A stretch of DNA of 64,000 nt from Incurvaria masculella. Lineage: Eukaryota; Arthropoda; Insecta; Lepidoptera; Incurvariidae. The notes under the pieces were generated by a model. It saw only the letters and a program-made list of their open reading frames with translations. It did not search any database and had not been told where the DNA came from. The stretch covers positions 10,664,001 to 10,728,000 of the forward strand of contig OX335655.1 in the NCBI GenBank assembly GCA_946894095.1. Direction: 5' to 3'. Shown here piece after piece: positions 1-11,509 of this stretch. Both the position numbers and the translations under genes were made by a program. Within the stretch, counting starts at the first letter, position 1. Each line of letters begins with the position of its first letter.

Positions 1-109
1 TGAAACAAACTAACTAAACATGAGGACAGGAAAGCCATTTATGGTAATTCACTCAAGCAGTGACTATAGTATATACTATCACTAGAAAATTAGCAACTAA
101 ATGGTATAC

Positions 110-227
110 CTTTTGATTTCGTGGCAGATTAGCGGTGAGTGTGTTGTAGCAGTGATGGGAGCTGGCGCAGGTAATGAGGGCAGATGATGTGTTTTGCTTA
201 TGTACCAAAATCACTTCCATATTTTTC
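110..227 (-). CDS. Marf1: MARF1-like exon: end of NYN domain
   Basis: 118 nt, entered with one base completing a split Arg codon and ending in phase 0 (AAG before GTATAC). Encodes KNMEVILVHKQNTSSALITC and 19 further residues. VILVHKQN is the last strand of the NYN fold. Acceptor is TAG at 228-230. Confidence 0.8.
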
Positions 228-3200
228 CTACGAATAAAGAAAAATTGAAATGACATTATTTTATTGTACTGTTTATTCATCATCCATAGGCGGCACTCGG
301 ATTTGTCAAATTTGGATGAAGTCGGATAAGCCAGTTCAGCAAAACAAAACACAGCGAAGAACTGGCAAGAAACTCACCTGTGATTTTTTTTTTGCAACAT
401 CCACTTAGTCTAAATTTACAAATTGTAAATAGAAACTACATAAAATTGAGGCTTGCCTCTATTGATCCTAGAATATTTTAGGAAATGAAATTTACAAGAC
501 TTCAAAATGAAATAAGAGGGTCAAATAAGACATTTGATCCAATAACTTCTATTTAAAAGATCAGACAATATTTCAAAGTCTCTCAGAGGAGCGGACATGT
601 AATACGAAGGCTTACAGGTTTCAATGATTCAGTTTAATTACCAAACCAAAAATTTTTCTACACACATATTATCAAAACTTCCAAAAAGGACCCAGCTTCG
701 GTTCCGGCTTGTAACCGGTCTAATAATCGGGACAGTAGGTGTGGTATTTTCCATCCGTGTCCCGTTGCATCAAAAAAGACCAATGTGACGAAGTTTATAT
801 TTTCACACTCGTAACTTCAGAATCAATCAGAAATATCTCAATAAAATAATTACAAATTATGACACATTGAACATAGGTAATTCTGCATGCACGACAATTG
901 TGCGAGCGATAACCCTGGAACCATTGCATGTCGATGAATTCTTAAATTTGCAGTAATGTTGTCAGAGTTGTATTTTTATAATTTTACTAGTAACATTTTT
1001 TCAATGATGGCAATTTTTGTTGTACTCCTAAAATAAACAGAACCTAATCTAAACCAAAAAACTATGTCCAATAAAAAATCTTGTGAAATGTATCTAATGA
1101 TGATTGAATGATGATAATAATGCGTTCAATTATAATTTTAGTAAGAAAGTTATAATTACTTTGAAAATATTACTGCCACATTGATACTAGCCAAAAAAAA
1201 ACGTTGACAAAATAAAATATTGTGTGGGTAAAGTTGGGCACTGTGAGAACAATAGTTTATTTAGGTCACAGCTGTTAAGGTGGTCCAACATGCTCAACTC
1301 CCCATACAAACGGGGAAAGAAGATCACGCCTATATTAATTGTCAGTGATCCCAAATGTTGATTAAAATAGCTTTATTTGATCGAACTATATGTCTGATGA
1401 CCGTTGGCAATGTAAAATTGTGTTTGGTTTCTAAGTTATAAGGTCCGAAAGTTTTTTTTTTCGCGCGTTTTATACAATGACTTTGGAGGTGGATTACGCA
1501 ATGATAAAGTAAGAACATCTTAAAAACATTAGTCATCAGACCTAGCTTATTTAATCAAGATTTATAATTTATTTGGTTTTTGTTAGATTTTTGACTACAG
1601 CGGTTGTGGTTTTCTTTTAGCTATAAGTCGTTTTGTAAATCATACACTATTATGCACATTGTCTTTTTTGTGGAAATGTTGCATCTTCCTCATCACGGAG
1701 CCTATCTTATTCTTTGAAACAGAGAAGTTCCCAGAGCGCAACAGCACGGTTTTGTACCGTGACCGTGAATGAGTTAGTCCCGCCGGGTTGCGCCACCTTA
1801 ATGGCTACATTTAAACATATGACATATCTACTAAAAATAACTGAAGACGTCATAAGTGTCTTTGGTATTACAAAGAGATTAATTGAGACAGCATGGTTAA
1901 AAAACATAAAATGGAGTTTGTTTGTGTAAAATAAAAAAAACCTTAAGCAATTTTTTTTTACAAAGCAATAAGCCTGGATTCCTGCTGACAGCATCGTAAT
2001 GTGATCGATTTTGCAAAAAGGCAAGAACAGAAACGTTTGAGTGTGATATCTGAGACCTCGCGTGTGCAATCGTGTGTATAATTCGGGGCTCATAACAGCT
2101 AATTGTGCATGTGAGCAGTTATGTACATTCACTCTCAGAGTAAAACATAAATAGTCACTATTAATTATTTTCAGTTTTAGTTATATCAAAGTGTTTAACC
2201 ACACATTGAAGTTGTATTTACTTTGAAGGAACTTACATTTAAATAAATATTGCTAGGCTGTAAGAGATGTTCACAAGATCCAACTGGTCTCAATATAATC
2301 AGTCTGGTATTGATAAACCCTATGTAAATGTCTATTGAGCCATCAAACAATAACACCGTTATACCTACATATAACAACAGTGGATGTGTACATATTGTCA
2401 TAGTAAGCAATGCAGGCATTGAAATGTCCTCCATGTTTATAGAAATAGTTTCTAAACACAAATGAGTTCACATACCCCTGATGAGGGCTATTCATTTGGC
2501 TACCTTCATTAAATACTGGTAAAAGAATTTACATCAAACTAGCATGAAAAAAAAATACTTTGAGCATCTTTGGCCTGGAACTGCGAAAATAAATGACGTG
2601 AGCATGAAGCAGAAATAAAATATCGTTGACACCTTTTTAACCGTCAATCATAAATTAATATGCATATTAAATTTCATGCCACATAAGAATACTTTGTAAA
2701 TAGATTTTCGAATGCATCTGACCAGCGAGCATCGGAGGACGGGAGTGGCAACAGAAACTCGTTGGTATGGGGACGGCGTAGCCACTTTTACATACAACAA
2801 CGGCACCAACTCGTGGTCTAGGGGCTAGAGGACTTGCCTTACATGCACGAGGTTATAGGTTCAAATCCTCACCCCGGCCATGCACCACTTTCTTTCTCTT
2901 TCTGAGTTGGATAAGTGCATTTCGTTATGAACATGATCTGTTCCATGGTTCGGAACCCATGTAAAACTGTGGGTCCCCTTTCCCTACGAGGTTGCAGGGT
3001 TATACCCGTTTGGGTTGGTACCGCCACCACGGAATAACGAATAGTGCTACGCCACCGCATTGGATGAAACTATGGTTGAAACAGCAATGTAAAATGCCGG
3101 GTATGTGCTATTAGCCATCCATGACAGGTTTCATAAAAAAAACCGCCGGCGAGTCAGTCCATTTACGAATTCGCTTACTACTGATTTTCTCCAGTTCTAA

Positions 3201-6200
3201 CGACACGTAAGAACCTCACAGGACGCTATTGAGTAAGCAAACTAACTACAGCAAGAAATTTTCCACTAACTCGTGGCTACACCTTACATGTTCGCTGCAG
3301 ATGACCACCTTCAGGACTTTGTATGGGATGTTTTAATGCAATCAATATGAGGTGGATGCCGGTGACGGTAGACGCAAATTGTGTTGCCAACCTGTGCCGG
3401 AAGTCGCTAAGGTCTGCGGCGAAGTTGATATCGCCGGAGACCAGCAGCAGCGCGGCGGGCGCGGAGTGCAGTTCGCCGAAGCGCCGCATGCACTGCCGCA
3501 ACTTCTCGTCCGCGGCGTTCTTCTGAGTACCGCACACGTGGATCAGGTTCACCTGCACAGTCCGAAAGTCAGCGATGGTTAGTTGGATGCTCTCCTTTTT
3601 AGGGTTCCGTACCCAAAGGGTGCCAACGGAACCCTATTACTAATCCTCCGCTGTCCGTCCGTCTGTCACAGAGCTGTATCTCATGAACCGTAATAGGTAG
3701 GAAGCTGAAATTTTCACAGAATGTGTATTTATTTTGCCGAAACAACAACAAATAGGTAAAATTTTTAAATTATAAAAATTAAAGGGGCCATGTAAAAAAC
3801 TTGATTTTTTTTGTGTTAAATCTTGCACGATGGTACGGAACCCTTCGTGTGCGAGTCCAACTCACACTTGGCCGGTTTTTTAGGCACCTGTCATGGATGG
3901 CTAATACCACACAATTACCGTCATATTAGCCCAATACACAAAAAATCCCGAAATTTGAGAAAATTATGTGCCATCAAAGGACCTTCCCTTCATGAGCACG
4001 GGCACATTGAACTGGATGGAAAGCAAGGAACAAGTTCTCATTGCTGTTTCAGTCATAGTTTCATTCGTTGCGGTGGTATTGTATTGTATATTATTCATTC
4101 TTTAGGACACATAAGGAACAGTTGGAGTTGTCACAATCTATTCCATAGTATAATATAGTTATAACTTAACCTCACCCGGGCGGGCTTAACCCTGCCACGT
4201 AGTTTTACATGGGTTCCGAACTAAGAACTCGCATTCGTAACAAAATACACTTATCCAACTCAGAAAGAGAGAGAAAGCGGTGCATGAACTACACCACGAA
4301 GAAGTTTTACAGTGAAGTTGATGTGGCCGAAGTCGAGAAGCAGTGGGCTACCCAAGCGGTGCATGAATTGGCCTGCAACGTTCTGGCCCCACAACTGCTT
4401 TAGCATCACCTGGGCAGTCCGAGGGTTAGGTGCGTGCTGGCTTTCGGAACTCGAGACAAAACAAGATGTTTTATAGATTTACAGTCACGCAGTACTCAGT
4501 AGGATTATCTCTAGTTTTCTTGTACAAAATGTGATTTAATTTGAGTCTACAATTGTTTACCGTCAAATCCACGAATACCTCGGCGTCCCCACAGTAAAAG
4601 ATGATGATTGTACAGCATACAAGACAAGACTAAGATCACATGTTAATGGACTAGCCCTTGAGCTACTAAACCCTTCTACAGGGATGGATCGACTCATGCG
4701 TCCTAGAGTATTAGAACTCGACAATAGACTGTGAAGAACCCATATATGGACGATCTTTGATGAAAGTTAGTCCTCACCAAAATCTGAATTCGACTGTCTT
4801 AGGTTAGGTTAGCTACGTGGTGCGACGCCTCTGTCTTCGATCATTGAGGTTAAGTGAAGCTGGGCACGGTTGGCTACTGGAAGGGTGAATGTTGGACCTT
4901 TGAGGCTGGCCGTTATTCAGATTTCATGTAGAACTGGTCCTCTACAGTATTTACTAGGTGGTAGAGGCGATCCTGCCCGGGTTGGTACTATCGCACTGAA
5001 TGGAAAATGGTCAAAGCAGCAATGAAAATTATCTGCATTTTCCGCCCCGTTCAATGTAGCCGTGCAATATAAGAATGGTCCTGGCATGGCACCAGGTTCC
5101 CTTAGGTGTGGTGGGCTAGTATGCCAAAAGATGTGGTATTAGCCATCTATGTCCTTAAAATAAATGTTGGATCTGTTTCATGGGAACCTTAAGAAAACTG
5201 CAGTGTCTAAAAAAATCTGGTAAACGTTGGAGCACTTATAGGAATGGATAGAATGGAAGAAGCTATTCAGGTATTAAAGGGTTCTGCGCATTTCAAAGCA
5301 TATGTTATCAAACATTTATACGTATGTATACCCATTACCCATTCACTGCTGGTAAATTTTTCTACGCACATACAGAGTGTAAACTGATTAGATAAAATAA
5401 CTTCGTTTGTAATGAGTGAATCATCAGTTTTTACAAACTCTTATAAATTTCAACGTCTGCCATCTGTGTGTTCGTTTTTAGCTTGAGAACCACTTTTTTT
5501 CAATCTAGGCTGTATCTACTTCTAGCTTGGTTATTCCACTAACTTATACACTATTTAGCATTACACTAAATTATCAGAGAGGTAAGCAGCGGGGTCAAGT
5601 GCTTATAAATTGAGATTTTTGAACCAAAAACCGATTCTGCTGTCTAATTCTACACAGACGTCCAGTTCAATGAATGGAAGCCGATTTTAGTGTTATGTGA
5701 GAATTAAATGTGTAAATTACACATTTGTATGAGCATATCTGCGAAAGCGCCGAAATAATGAGTATTTTAAGAGCGCAAGTCTGCTCTCTTTATTTTTATT
5801 ATTTCTTTGACTAATCAGTATCAAAAATATTTTTTTAATTAGGTGGTGCTTCTTCAAAATAAAGTTAATTGAGTGAAAAATGTTATTTATGTTTTCTATG
5901 GAATTGGAAACATTACTCCACCTTTTTTTGCAATCTGTGAAATATTCAACACTATGCATTTAAGAAGTCGAAGGGATGAAATCACACAAAGCATAAATTA
6001 TGGCAGCTGGTGACTTTTTCTATCTAAGTATTAGAATTTCGAAAGCGGAATATGTCTTTGGTCTGCTCCAATATAGTTTCAAATGTCGATTGACAACTCA
6101 CCTGGGCATCGTTAAGCTCTTGAAGACGTGCCGGCGACTCCTTCCTCGCGTCACATACCACGACGAAGTCGGCCTCGCGCCGCCCTACGAGGAACTTGCT

Positions 6201-8939
6201 CCGGAGCGCTGTCACCACGTCGATAGCCGAGCATCCTCGGGGCACCTGCATCGGACATCACTATAGAGTAGGCTCTACATGTATTGTCGAAATTTTGAGG
6301 AATTCGTAGCTAACAAATGCGAGCTGTTCCATGGTTCCGAATTCATGTAAAACTGTAGTTTCCATATTAGGTAGTAGAATTTGAGTCCGCCTGGCTTAGT
6401 AGCAACGCATTGGATGAAAAGCAATGAAAATATCAAAATGGCAATAAAAAGGGAAGGTTGGAATGCCACCTAATTCCTTTTGTGAATGTTTTGTATTAGC
6501 CATCCATGTCCAGTTACATAAAAAAAGGTGCCGAGGGTGGCGGCCGAAACTCCGTGTAGAGGAAGCGTAGCCACGTTATAGCGGTAATACACTGACGGTA
6601 GTAATACAATGACATTTAAATTTGTTTGAAGACAAATAAACGCTCTTCTTTGCCTCTAAACCTTATTGCAACTGCATAATGGAGTACATCTTTCATCTAA
6701 AAACTCGTAAATCAAATTGACAGGAACAGGACATTTTTAAGGTGAGGTCGCTCATGCGATATGTACAATAAGCTTTAAGTTTTCTTGCCCATTGGAAAGA
6801 AGGGATGTAGGATACATACACAGGGTATGTGCACCTTAACGAGGATTATGATTTCACCTGACAGTTCTCGATGTCCCAAAAGATACCAATGGGCACGGTG
6901 GGTGGCCTGTGTTGCTTGTGCAAGCGGAAGCGAGAGCGGACTCTCGGCTTCTCCGATTCCAGCTGCTCTCTTGTTTCTTCATCGTCCGATGACACGCTCG
7001 ATGCGTCTGCAGACATCGACACATTTCCTGAGAGAAAACTGTTCATAAGTTCAACAGTTGAATCATTTTACAGATTTAATCACTGTAGGGATCATATTAT
7101 TTGAACTTTTCTATAAACAGCGGCATTAGGGACACATTTAGCTACTTACATATTCATTATGTATTTAAAAAAGTGGCAAAAATAGCACTGGATACAAGAG
7201 CATTGATTTACGGTTTTATTTTTTTGTTCTTAATTCAATTCGCATTACCTATTTTTAGTTCTTTTTAAATTTTTTCTTATTAATAAAATGATGCTATAGT
7301 TATAATAAAATTAAGTGTTACTTCGTTTTGTTCTTTTTGTTAAAAAAATGTAACCTGTAAATGCATCTTTGTAGGTATAACTGCATTGTTTGTTTTCGGT
7401 TATAATTTTTTTGCCAAAAAATAATGTTTTTAAAATTATTATTTAAAATGATTACTAAAAATATTGTTTTTTAAATTAACCCCATGTTTATTTGTGACTG
7501 TGCTGGATGCGACTTTATTTCTTTGTTCTAACTCTATGCCTTTGTAATTATTTATGTTATCTGTTTGATTGCCCTTAATGAAACATACATACAATGCGAT
7601 TAAAATAAGAATTGGAGGGCTCCTGACTATCTTCACTTGAATTCGCGAGGGAAAGTAAGTGGCAACACCGCGGCAAAGTACTGAAGTGTGTGAAGTGAAG
7701 TGAGGGTTTTAAAGTTTGACATTCAAAATGGCGGTGATCCTATCCTATTCTTATTTGAATCACATTGTACACTGGAAAAGCATAACCCTCCTTCTGGCGC
7801 AGTTGGGTAAAATAAAATGAAATAAAAGTATTCATTTGTTTATTTTTCGCCAGTAGGTGTACACTCTTAGATTTGGTTTTTTTCAGACGGTTTTATTATC
7901 ACGACGAAGAAGAACCGACAAGAAACTTCGCCGGGAGTCAGAATACAAGTACCTACATTTGAATGTTTATGACTAAAAAATGTATATTATATCATCCTTT
8001 TAAATTATACCACCTACAGAAAATTAAGAGTGTAATGGTTTGAGAGCAACCTCAACAATAAAGTATAAATAATATTCCTGCATGAGATTCTAACCAATAA
8101 CTGGTGGGTATAAGAGAATATGCTACAAGCTTTGCTGTCACATCAACTAACTTAAAATATATTATCCGATGAGTCCAAGCTGGGTTTAAATAATTCATAA
8201 TCAATTCACATTATTCACTGCAGAGTGGTGATACTGGGTGGACCACAAACAGCAATCACTTTCACTCCATGTATTTTTTGTTCAAATGGCGTTTTAGAAA
8301 TTGAGAACTGTATGCATATGTATATTATGTTAATATCTTAATAGTTCTCTTCAGATAATAGGTGGGAAAATATTGTTTGGTTATTGCATTATAATTATGT
8401 TGACGATTTTGAAAAATTTGCATTAATGTGTGGAGAAGATATACTGATAGGTATTCTTTATGGAGTTTATGAAGCTTTACTAATGGTTAACATACAGAAA
8501 TGTAGGCCTTCGCTATTTTGCATAAGGTTCATTCCATGAAATGAGTCACAAGCCCAGAGCTGAACCAGCGTAAGATGTGAGAAAATATGTGAGGGAATTT
8601 GATCAATTATGCACCAATCAGAAGTGTATGCAAAATATTCTACCCAATAAGAGCGCAGAAGGTATGACATACACGATTTAGATTTGTTCAGAATTGATCG
8701 ATTTCCCTCGTATATTTTCTTACATCTTATCATTGCATCACTAAACTTTCACAGTGACACCGAGAAACTTGGTACATCTGTTAGAATGCTTCTTTTTTAT
8801 TCAAACCTGTCATCCACAATCTAGGAGGAAGGGGTATCTTCCAGGCTGGGCTGGAGAAAATTGTGGTGAGTCCTTGTGCCGAGTGACTTCGCGCCGGCCC
8901 CGTCGGACTCGGATGCTCCGTCAGCATCATTCTCCTCGT
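110..8939 (-). CDS. Marf1: MARF1/Limkain-b1-like NYN-domain gene, 5' part (partial)
   Basis: Minus-strand gene running off the left edge. Exons in transcript order: tentative 8939-8807, then 7027-6858, 6245-6102, 3552-3392, 227-110. Joined phases are consistent (1, 0, 0, 2, 0). The four confident exons encode a serine/acid-rich lead-in and then an NYN nuclease domain: GIFWDIENCQ (first metal-binding Asp), VGRREADFVVVCDARKE, KNAADEKLRQCMRRF, LLLVSGDINFAADLSDFRHR and VILVHKQN. These match the order and spacing of vertebrate MARF1, whose NYN domain cleaves RNA and which also carries LOTUS/OST-HTH and RRM domains; those would lie left of position 1. Role by family: post-transcriptional control of mRNA in oocytes and other cells. 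Introns hold MITE and SINE insertions but no exon is interrupted. The start codon is not certain. Confidence 0.85.
1275..1801. mobile_element. TTAA-flanked ~550-bp MITE, copy 1
   Basis: Begins TTAAGGTGGTCCAAC and ends GCGCCACCTTAA, imperfect terminal inverted repeats with TTAA at both edges, as left by piggyBac-type insertion. The body matches copies at 10249, 45744 and 52525. This copy is the most diverged and shortest (527 bp). No transposase is encoded. Confidence 0.85.
2811..3143 (+). repeat. tRNA-headed SINE, internally deleted
   Basis: Starts with a tRNA-like pol III promoter: A-box-like GTGGTCTAGGGGCTAGAGG, then B box GGTTCAAATCC. The shared SINE body follows (TGAGTTGGATAAGTGCATTT, then CCATGGTTCGGAACCCATG) and it ends in a short A run. 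The middle of the body is deleted compared with the copy at 19582. Confidence 0.8.
3392..3552 (-). CDS. Marf1: MARF1-like exon: NYN core with second acidic motif
   Basis: 161 nt starting in phase 0 after GTGCAG, 53 codons plus two bases. Encodes VNLIHVCGTQKNAADEKLRQ then the acidic motif VSGDINFAADLSDFRH. The donor reads CACAG/GTTGGC, a weak site, but the phase and the family alignment (LSDFRHR then KNMEVILVHK) fix it here. Confidence 0.85.
3598..3882 (-). repeat. GGGTTCCGTACCC-type dispersed repeat
   Basis: Same family as 21000, 24186, 30570, 31951, 55378 and 63411. Shows AGGGTTCCGTACCCAAAGGG at one end, CCGTCCGTCTGTCACAG and CATGAACCGTAATAGGTAGG inside, and GGTACGGAACCCTTCGTGTG then GCCGG plus a T run at the other end. 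Non-coding and about 285 bp. It could be a SINE or a MITE; I cannot decide. Confidence 0.8.
3886..4285 (-). repeat. SINE body copies, minus orientation, rearranged
   Basis: CATGGATGGCTAATACCACA, then ATTGAACTGGATGGAAA, then CGGGCGGGCTTAACCCTGCC and CACTTATCCAACTCAGAAAG follow the SINE body in reverse order. About 130 bp of unrelated sequence lies within it. It carries the tRNA-type junction segment, but a clear head is not seen. Confidence 0.65.
4810..5164 (+). repeat. 5S-headed SINE copy next to a short TTAGG run
   Basis: Preceded by TTAGGTTAGGTTAG. The head contains TTGAGGTTAAGTGAAGCTGG and a GAAGGGTGAATG segment that fit a degenerate 5S rRNA 3' half. The family body follows (GGTGGTAGAGGCGATCCTGC to ATTAGCCATCTATGTCC). 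Confidence 0.65.
5165..6101. other. Intron sequence without recognisable feature
   Basis: AT-rich. No splice-bounded open frame with coding composition and no copy of the window's repeat families seen. Confidence 0.5.
6102..6245 (-). CDS. Marf1: MARF1-like exon: NYN middle
   Basis: 144 nt, 48 codons, phase 0 at both ends, with strong sites (GATGCAG acceptor; CCCAG/GTGAGT donor). Encodes VPRGCSAIDVVTALRSKFLV, then GRREADFVVVCDARKE and LQELNDAQ, the NYN segment between the two acidic motifs. Confidence 0.88.
6298..6526 (+). repeat. Degraded SINE body fragment
   Basis: GCGAGCTGTTCCATGGTTCC, GCATTGGATGAAAAG and ATTAGCCATCCATGTCC in body order, with deletions, ending in an A run. Confidence 0.65.
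6858..7027 (-). CDS. Marf1: MARF1-like exon: linker and first NYN motif
   Basis: 170 nt, acceptor TTTTCTCTCAG, donor TGTCAG/GTGAAA. The first two bases complete a codon from the previous exon. Encodes an acidic serine-rich linker (SSVSSDDEETREQ) and then PPTVPIGIFWDIENCQ, the diagnostic start of the NYN domain. Confidence 0.88.
7028..8806. other. Intron/upstream sequence, no feature recognised
   Basis: Strongly AT-rich. The open frames here are short and show no coding composition or family resemblance. Confidence 0.5.
8807..8939 (-). CDS. Tentative upstream exon of the MARF1-like gene
   Basis: This is a local GC-rich block in AT-rich surroundings. One minus frame stays open from an acceptor (CTCTTCGCAG) to ACAG/GTTTGA, 133 nt, starting in phase 0 and ending in phase 1, which is the phase the next exon (7027-6858) needs. 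It would encode two Met near its start and a Pro/Ser-rich peptide ending PPRLWMT. The donor is weak and there is no family alignment for this stretch. A second frame reads an acidic peptide but hits a stop before any donor. Confidence 0.35.
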
Positions 8940-8965
8940 CTGCGAAGAGCAAAAATGTTAAATAA

Positions 8966-9115
8966 ACAACTTCCCGCACAACTCCCCACACAAAGGTTGA
9001 AAGAAGATCATGCGCAGATTTCTTGTCAGAGATCCAACGTTATTAAATCAAACTAAATGCTTAATCAAAAAGCTCAAAATCAGTACAGTTTTTGTTTTAT
9101 TTTGACTACAGCAAA
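8966..9115. mobile_element. Truncated copy of the 550-bp TTAA MITE
   Basis: CAACTCCCCACACAAAGG, GAAGAAGATCATGCGC, TTTCTTGTCAGAGATCC and AATCAAACTAAATGC follow one end of the MITE; the rest and both TTAA edges are missing. Confidence 0.55.
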
Positions 9116-9219
9116 CCCTCAACAAAAATGGTTTGAAAAAACTGCAGGTTCCGTTCCCTACTTACAAGATGGTGGATTTACTATCTTTTAATATATTTAT
9201 TATCTTTATCATCTCATAG

Positions 9220-9370
9220 AATGAAATTTTGTAGAAGGGTCAAACAAAATTTGTCCATGTTTCCCATTCAACTCAATGAAGCCTTGCTCATATGAAAAGA
9301 AGGTTCTGGCATGCCACCGCATTTCACTCAGGATTGTGATGTTGGGCTAATATCATGATGTAGGTGGGGT
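9220..9370 (+). repeat. SINE 3' body fragment
   Basis: TTGTCCATGTTTCCCATTCA, GGTTCTGGCATGCCACC and TTGGGCTAATATCATGATG match the 3' part of the SINE body. Confidence 0.6.
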
Positions 9371-10248
9371 AGTTAATTTAGTAATTTAGTTTTTACTGAT
9401 AACTATATGCTGTTTCATATAGAGATTTTTTTTCATCACGCTCTACTTTGCCATAAAGTACGATTACAGCATGCTTCTTATACAGGCACACCTCTTAATG
9501 CATAAAACGATTATATTTGTAAATAAGTGCAACAATACTTTTAGAAATACATACACCATTGTTAAGGTTTTTCTGATGAACGCTTACCAACAGTGGTTAG
9601 AGCACAGGCATCGTGATTGTAACGCCTCAGCAAAAACCTTGTATGGAACAAATAGACGCGAAAAAAGTGGAGCACTCAACGTAAAAGCGAAGGGCAAAAC
9701 ACACCACTTACGTGTATCTAGAATCTCTATAGATCTGCGTCAATACCAACGCCTTCGTAGTGCTGGTGTTACAGGGACGAAGAGCAAATACGTGTCGTCA
9801 CATTCAGAATGCGGTAACAGCTTTTTAGTTTAGTCTAATTTCGACGACTGCAGGCACAAAACAAAGCGAGACGAGCTGCCATTCTGTGTTGTAGCTGAGT
9901 TGACAACATGACATGGGTGTTGCCGGATGCAAAAAAGGGCAGGGATACCATAAATCCGAAAGTCAAGAGAGCGTATCTACTCGGAGGTAGAAAACGAATA
10001 CGAGATGATCTCGTGTTCGCTTCTGTCGAAGTCAATTTGAAAAAAAGATTCCTGAGTTTTTTCTTCATAGAACGACAGAAGCGAACATGAGAGGCATATT
10101 TTTTTCTTATATACTTTGACAGAAGCGAACAAGAGAACTTGTATTTTTCGTTTTTATCAGTAGATAGGCTGGAAAGCGAAAGCGAGTTAGCCACAGCTGA
10201 AAGTGAGACGCTTTCGCCTGACGCCCCTTCCAAACATCAAATGTCATG

Positions 10249-10798
10249 TTAAGGTGGCCCAACCCGGCGGGCCTAACTCATTCGCGGGCACGGTACAAAA
10301 CCGTGCTGTTGCGCTCTGGGACCTTCTCTGTTTCAAAGAATAAGACAGGTTCCGTGATGAGGAAGATGCAACATGTCCACAAAAAAGAAAATGTGTATAG
10401 TGTATAATTTGGTAAGATTTACAAAAAAATTGATTTCAAAACGACTTATAGCTAAAAGTAAACCACGACCGCTGTAGTCAATAATTTAACAAAAACCAAA
10501 TAGATTATAAATCTTGATTAAATAAGCTATGTCTGATGACTAATCTTTTTAAGATGTTCTTACTTTATCATTGCGTAATCCACCTCCAAAGTTATTGTAT
10601 AAAACGCGCAAAAAATTCAAACTTTCGGACCTTATAATTTAGAAACCAAACACAATTTTACAATGCCAATGGTCATCAGACATCTAGTTCGATCAAATAA
10701 AACTATTTTGAGCAAAATTTTGGATCTCTGACAAGAAATATGGGCGTGATCTTCTTTCCCCTTTTGTATGGGGAGATGAGCGGGATGGGCCACCTTAA
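10249..10798. mobile_element. TTAA-flanked ~550-bp MITE, copy 2
   Basis: 550 bp. Ends TTAAGGTGGCCCA and TGGGCCACCTTAA are perfect inverted repeats over 13 bp, including the TTAA target. Reverse orientation relative to copies 1 and 3. Non-coding; presumably moved by a piggyBac-type transposase supplied elsewhere. Confidence 0.9.
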
Positions 10799-11375
10799 TG
10801 TTGTCGCACTCTAATTAAAATAATTAGAATAGGCCAAGAATAGGGTGACTCGGGGCTGCCATTTCATGAGTACAAAACCGTTGTGACTCACCGGTGAGTA
10901 ACTGGTGAAACACAAGTAAAAATCTCATGATTAGATCCCCCCGTCCAGTTTTGACCTACCTGCAATCGTATTCTGTGCGTCGTAAGTTGTAAAATCTCCA
11001 GTCTCGCTATGCCGGGCGCATATACAGGGTGTTTGGTAATTCGATACATTCCATCTAGAGCAGATTTGTATCAAATGTGTCCCATTAAACTGGGGGTCGA
11101 ATATCAATGGTTTTTGTAATATTTAGGTTTTAAATTTTTTTGGAAATTTTCTGTCTTGTTACCAAAAAATAATAATAATTATAAAATAACTACTCCGCTC
11201 TACATACGCCCGAATTCTATTTTAGTTATGTATTTTTAGTTAAGTATTATTAGTTTCTCGTTATTGGGCAAAATCTCATACGGCATCTACCTATTCTTAC
11301 TTTATTGATAGGGCTGCTCTCAAACCATTGTTTACTGCTGCATTGGTTGACTGCTCGCAAAACCTTAATTTTCTG

Positions 11376-11431
11376 TAGGTTAGGTTAGGTTAGGTTAGGT
11401 TAGGTTAGGTTAGGTTAGGTTAGGTTAGGTT
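11376..11431. repeat. Interstitial (TTAGG)n telomere-motif run
   Basis: About 11 perfect units of TAGGT (TTAGG on this strand), the canonical insect telomere repeat. It lies beyond the 3' side of the minus-strand jockey fragment. A three-unit run also occurs at 4800-4812. Confidence 0.9.
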
Positions 11432-11509
11432 AAAGCTTTAAGCTTTTAAAGGGATATGTAACTATGTGATCAGCTCACTGTAGTAGTTTATGACAAAACT
11501 TATGGTATT

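Larger units (their letters stand above)
228..3391. other. Intron of the MARF1-like gene with mobile insertions
   Basis: AT-rich, no coding signal. Holds a 527-bp TTAA-flanked MITE (1275-1801) and a tRNA-headed SINE (2811-3143). I see nothing else recognisable in 228-1274 and 1802-2810. Confidence 0.7.

Noticed and set aside
3323..3582. Plus-strand frames opposite the MARF1 NYN exon
   Set aside because: Shadows of the exon at 3392-3552, which aligns to the NYN family on the minus strand.
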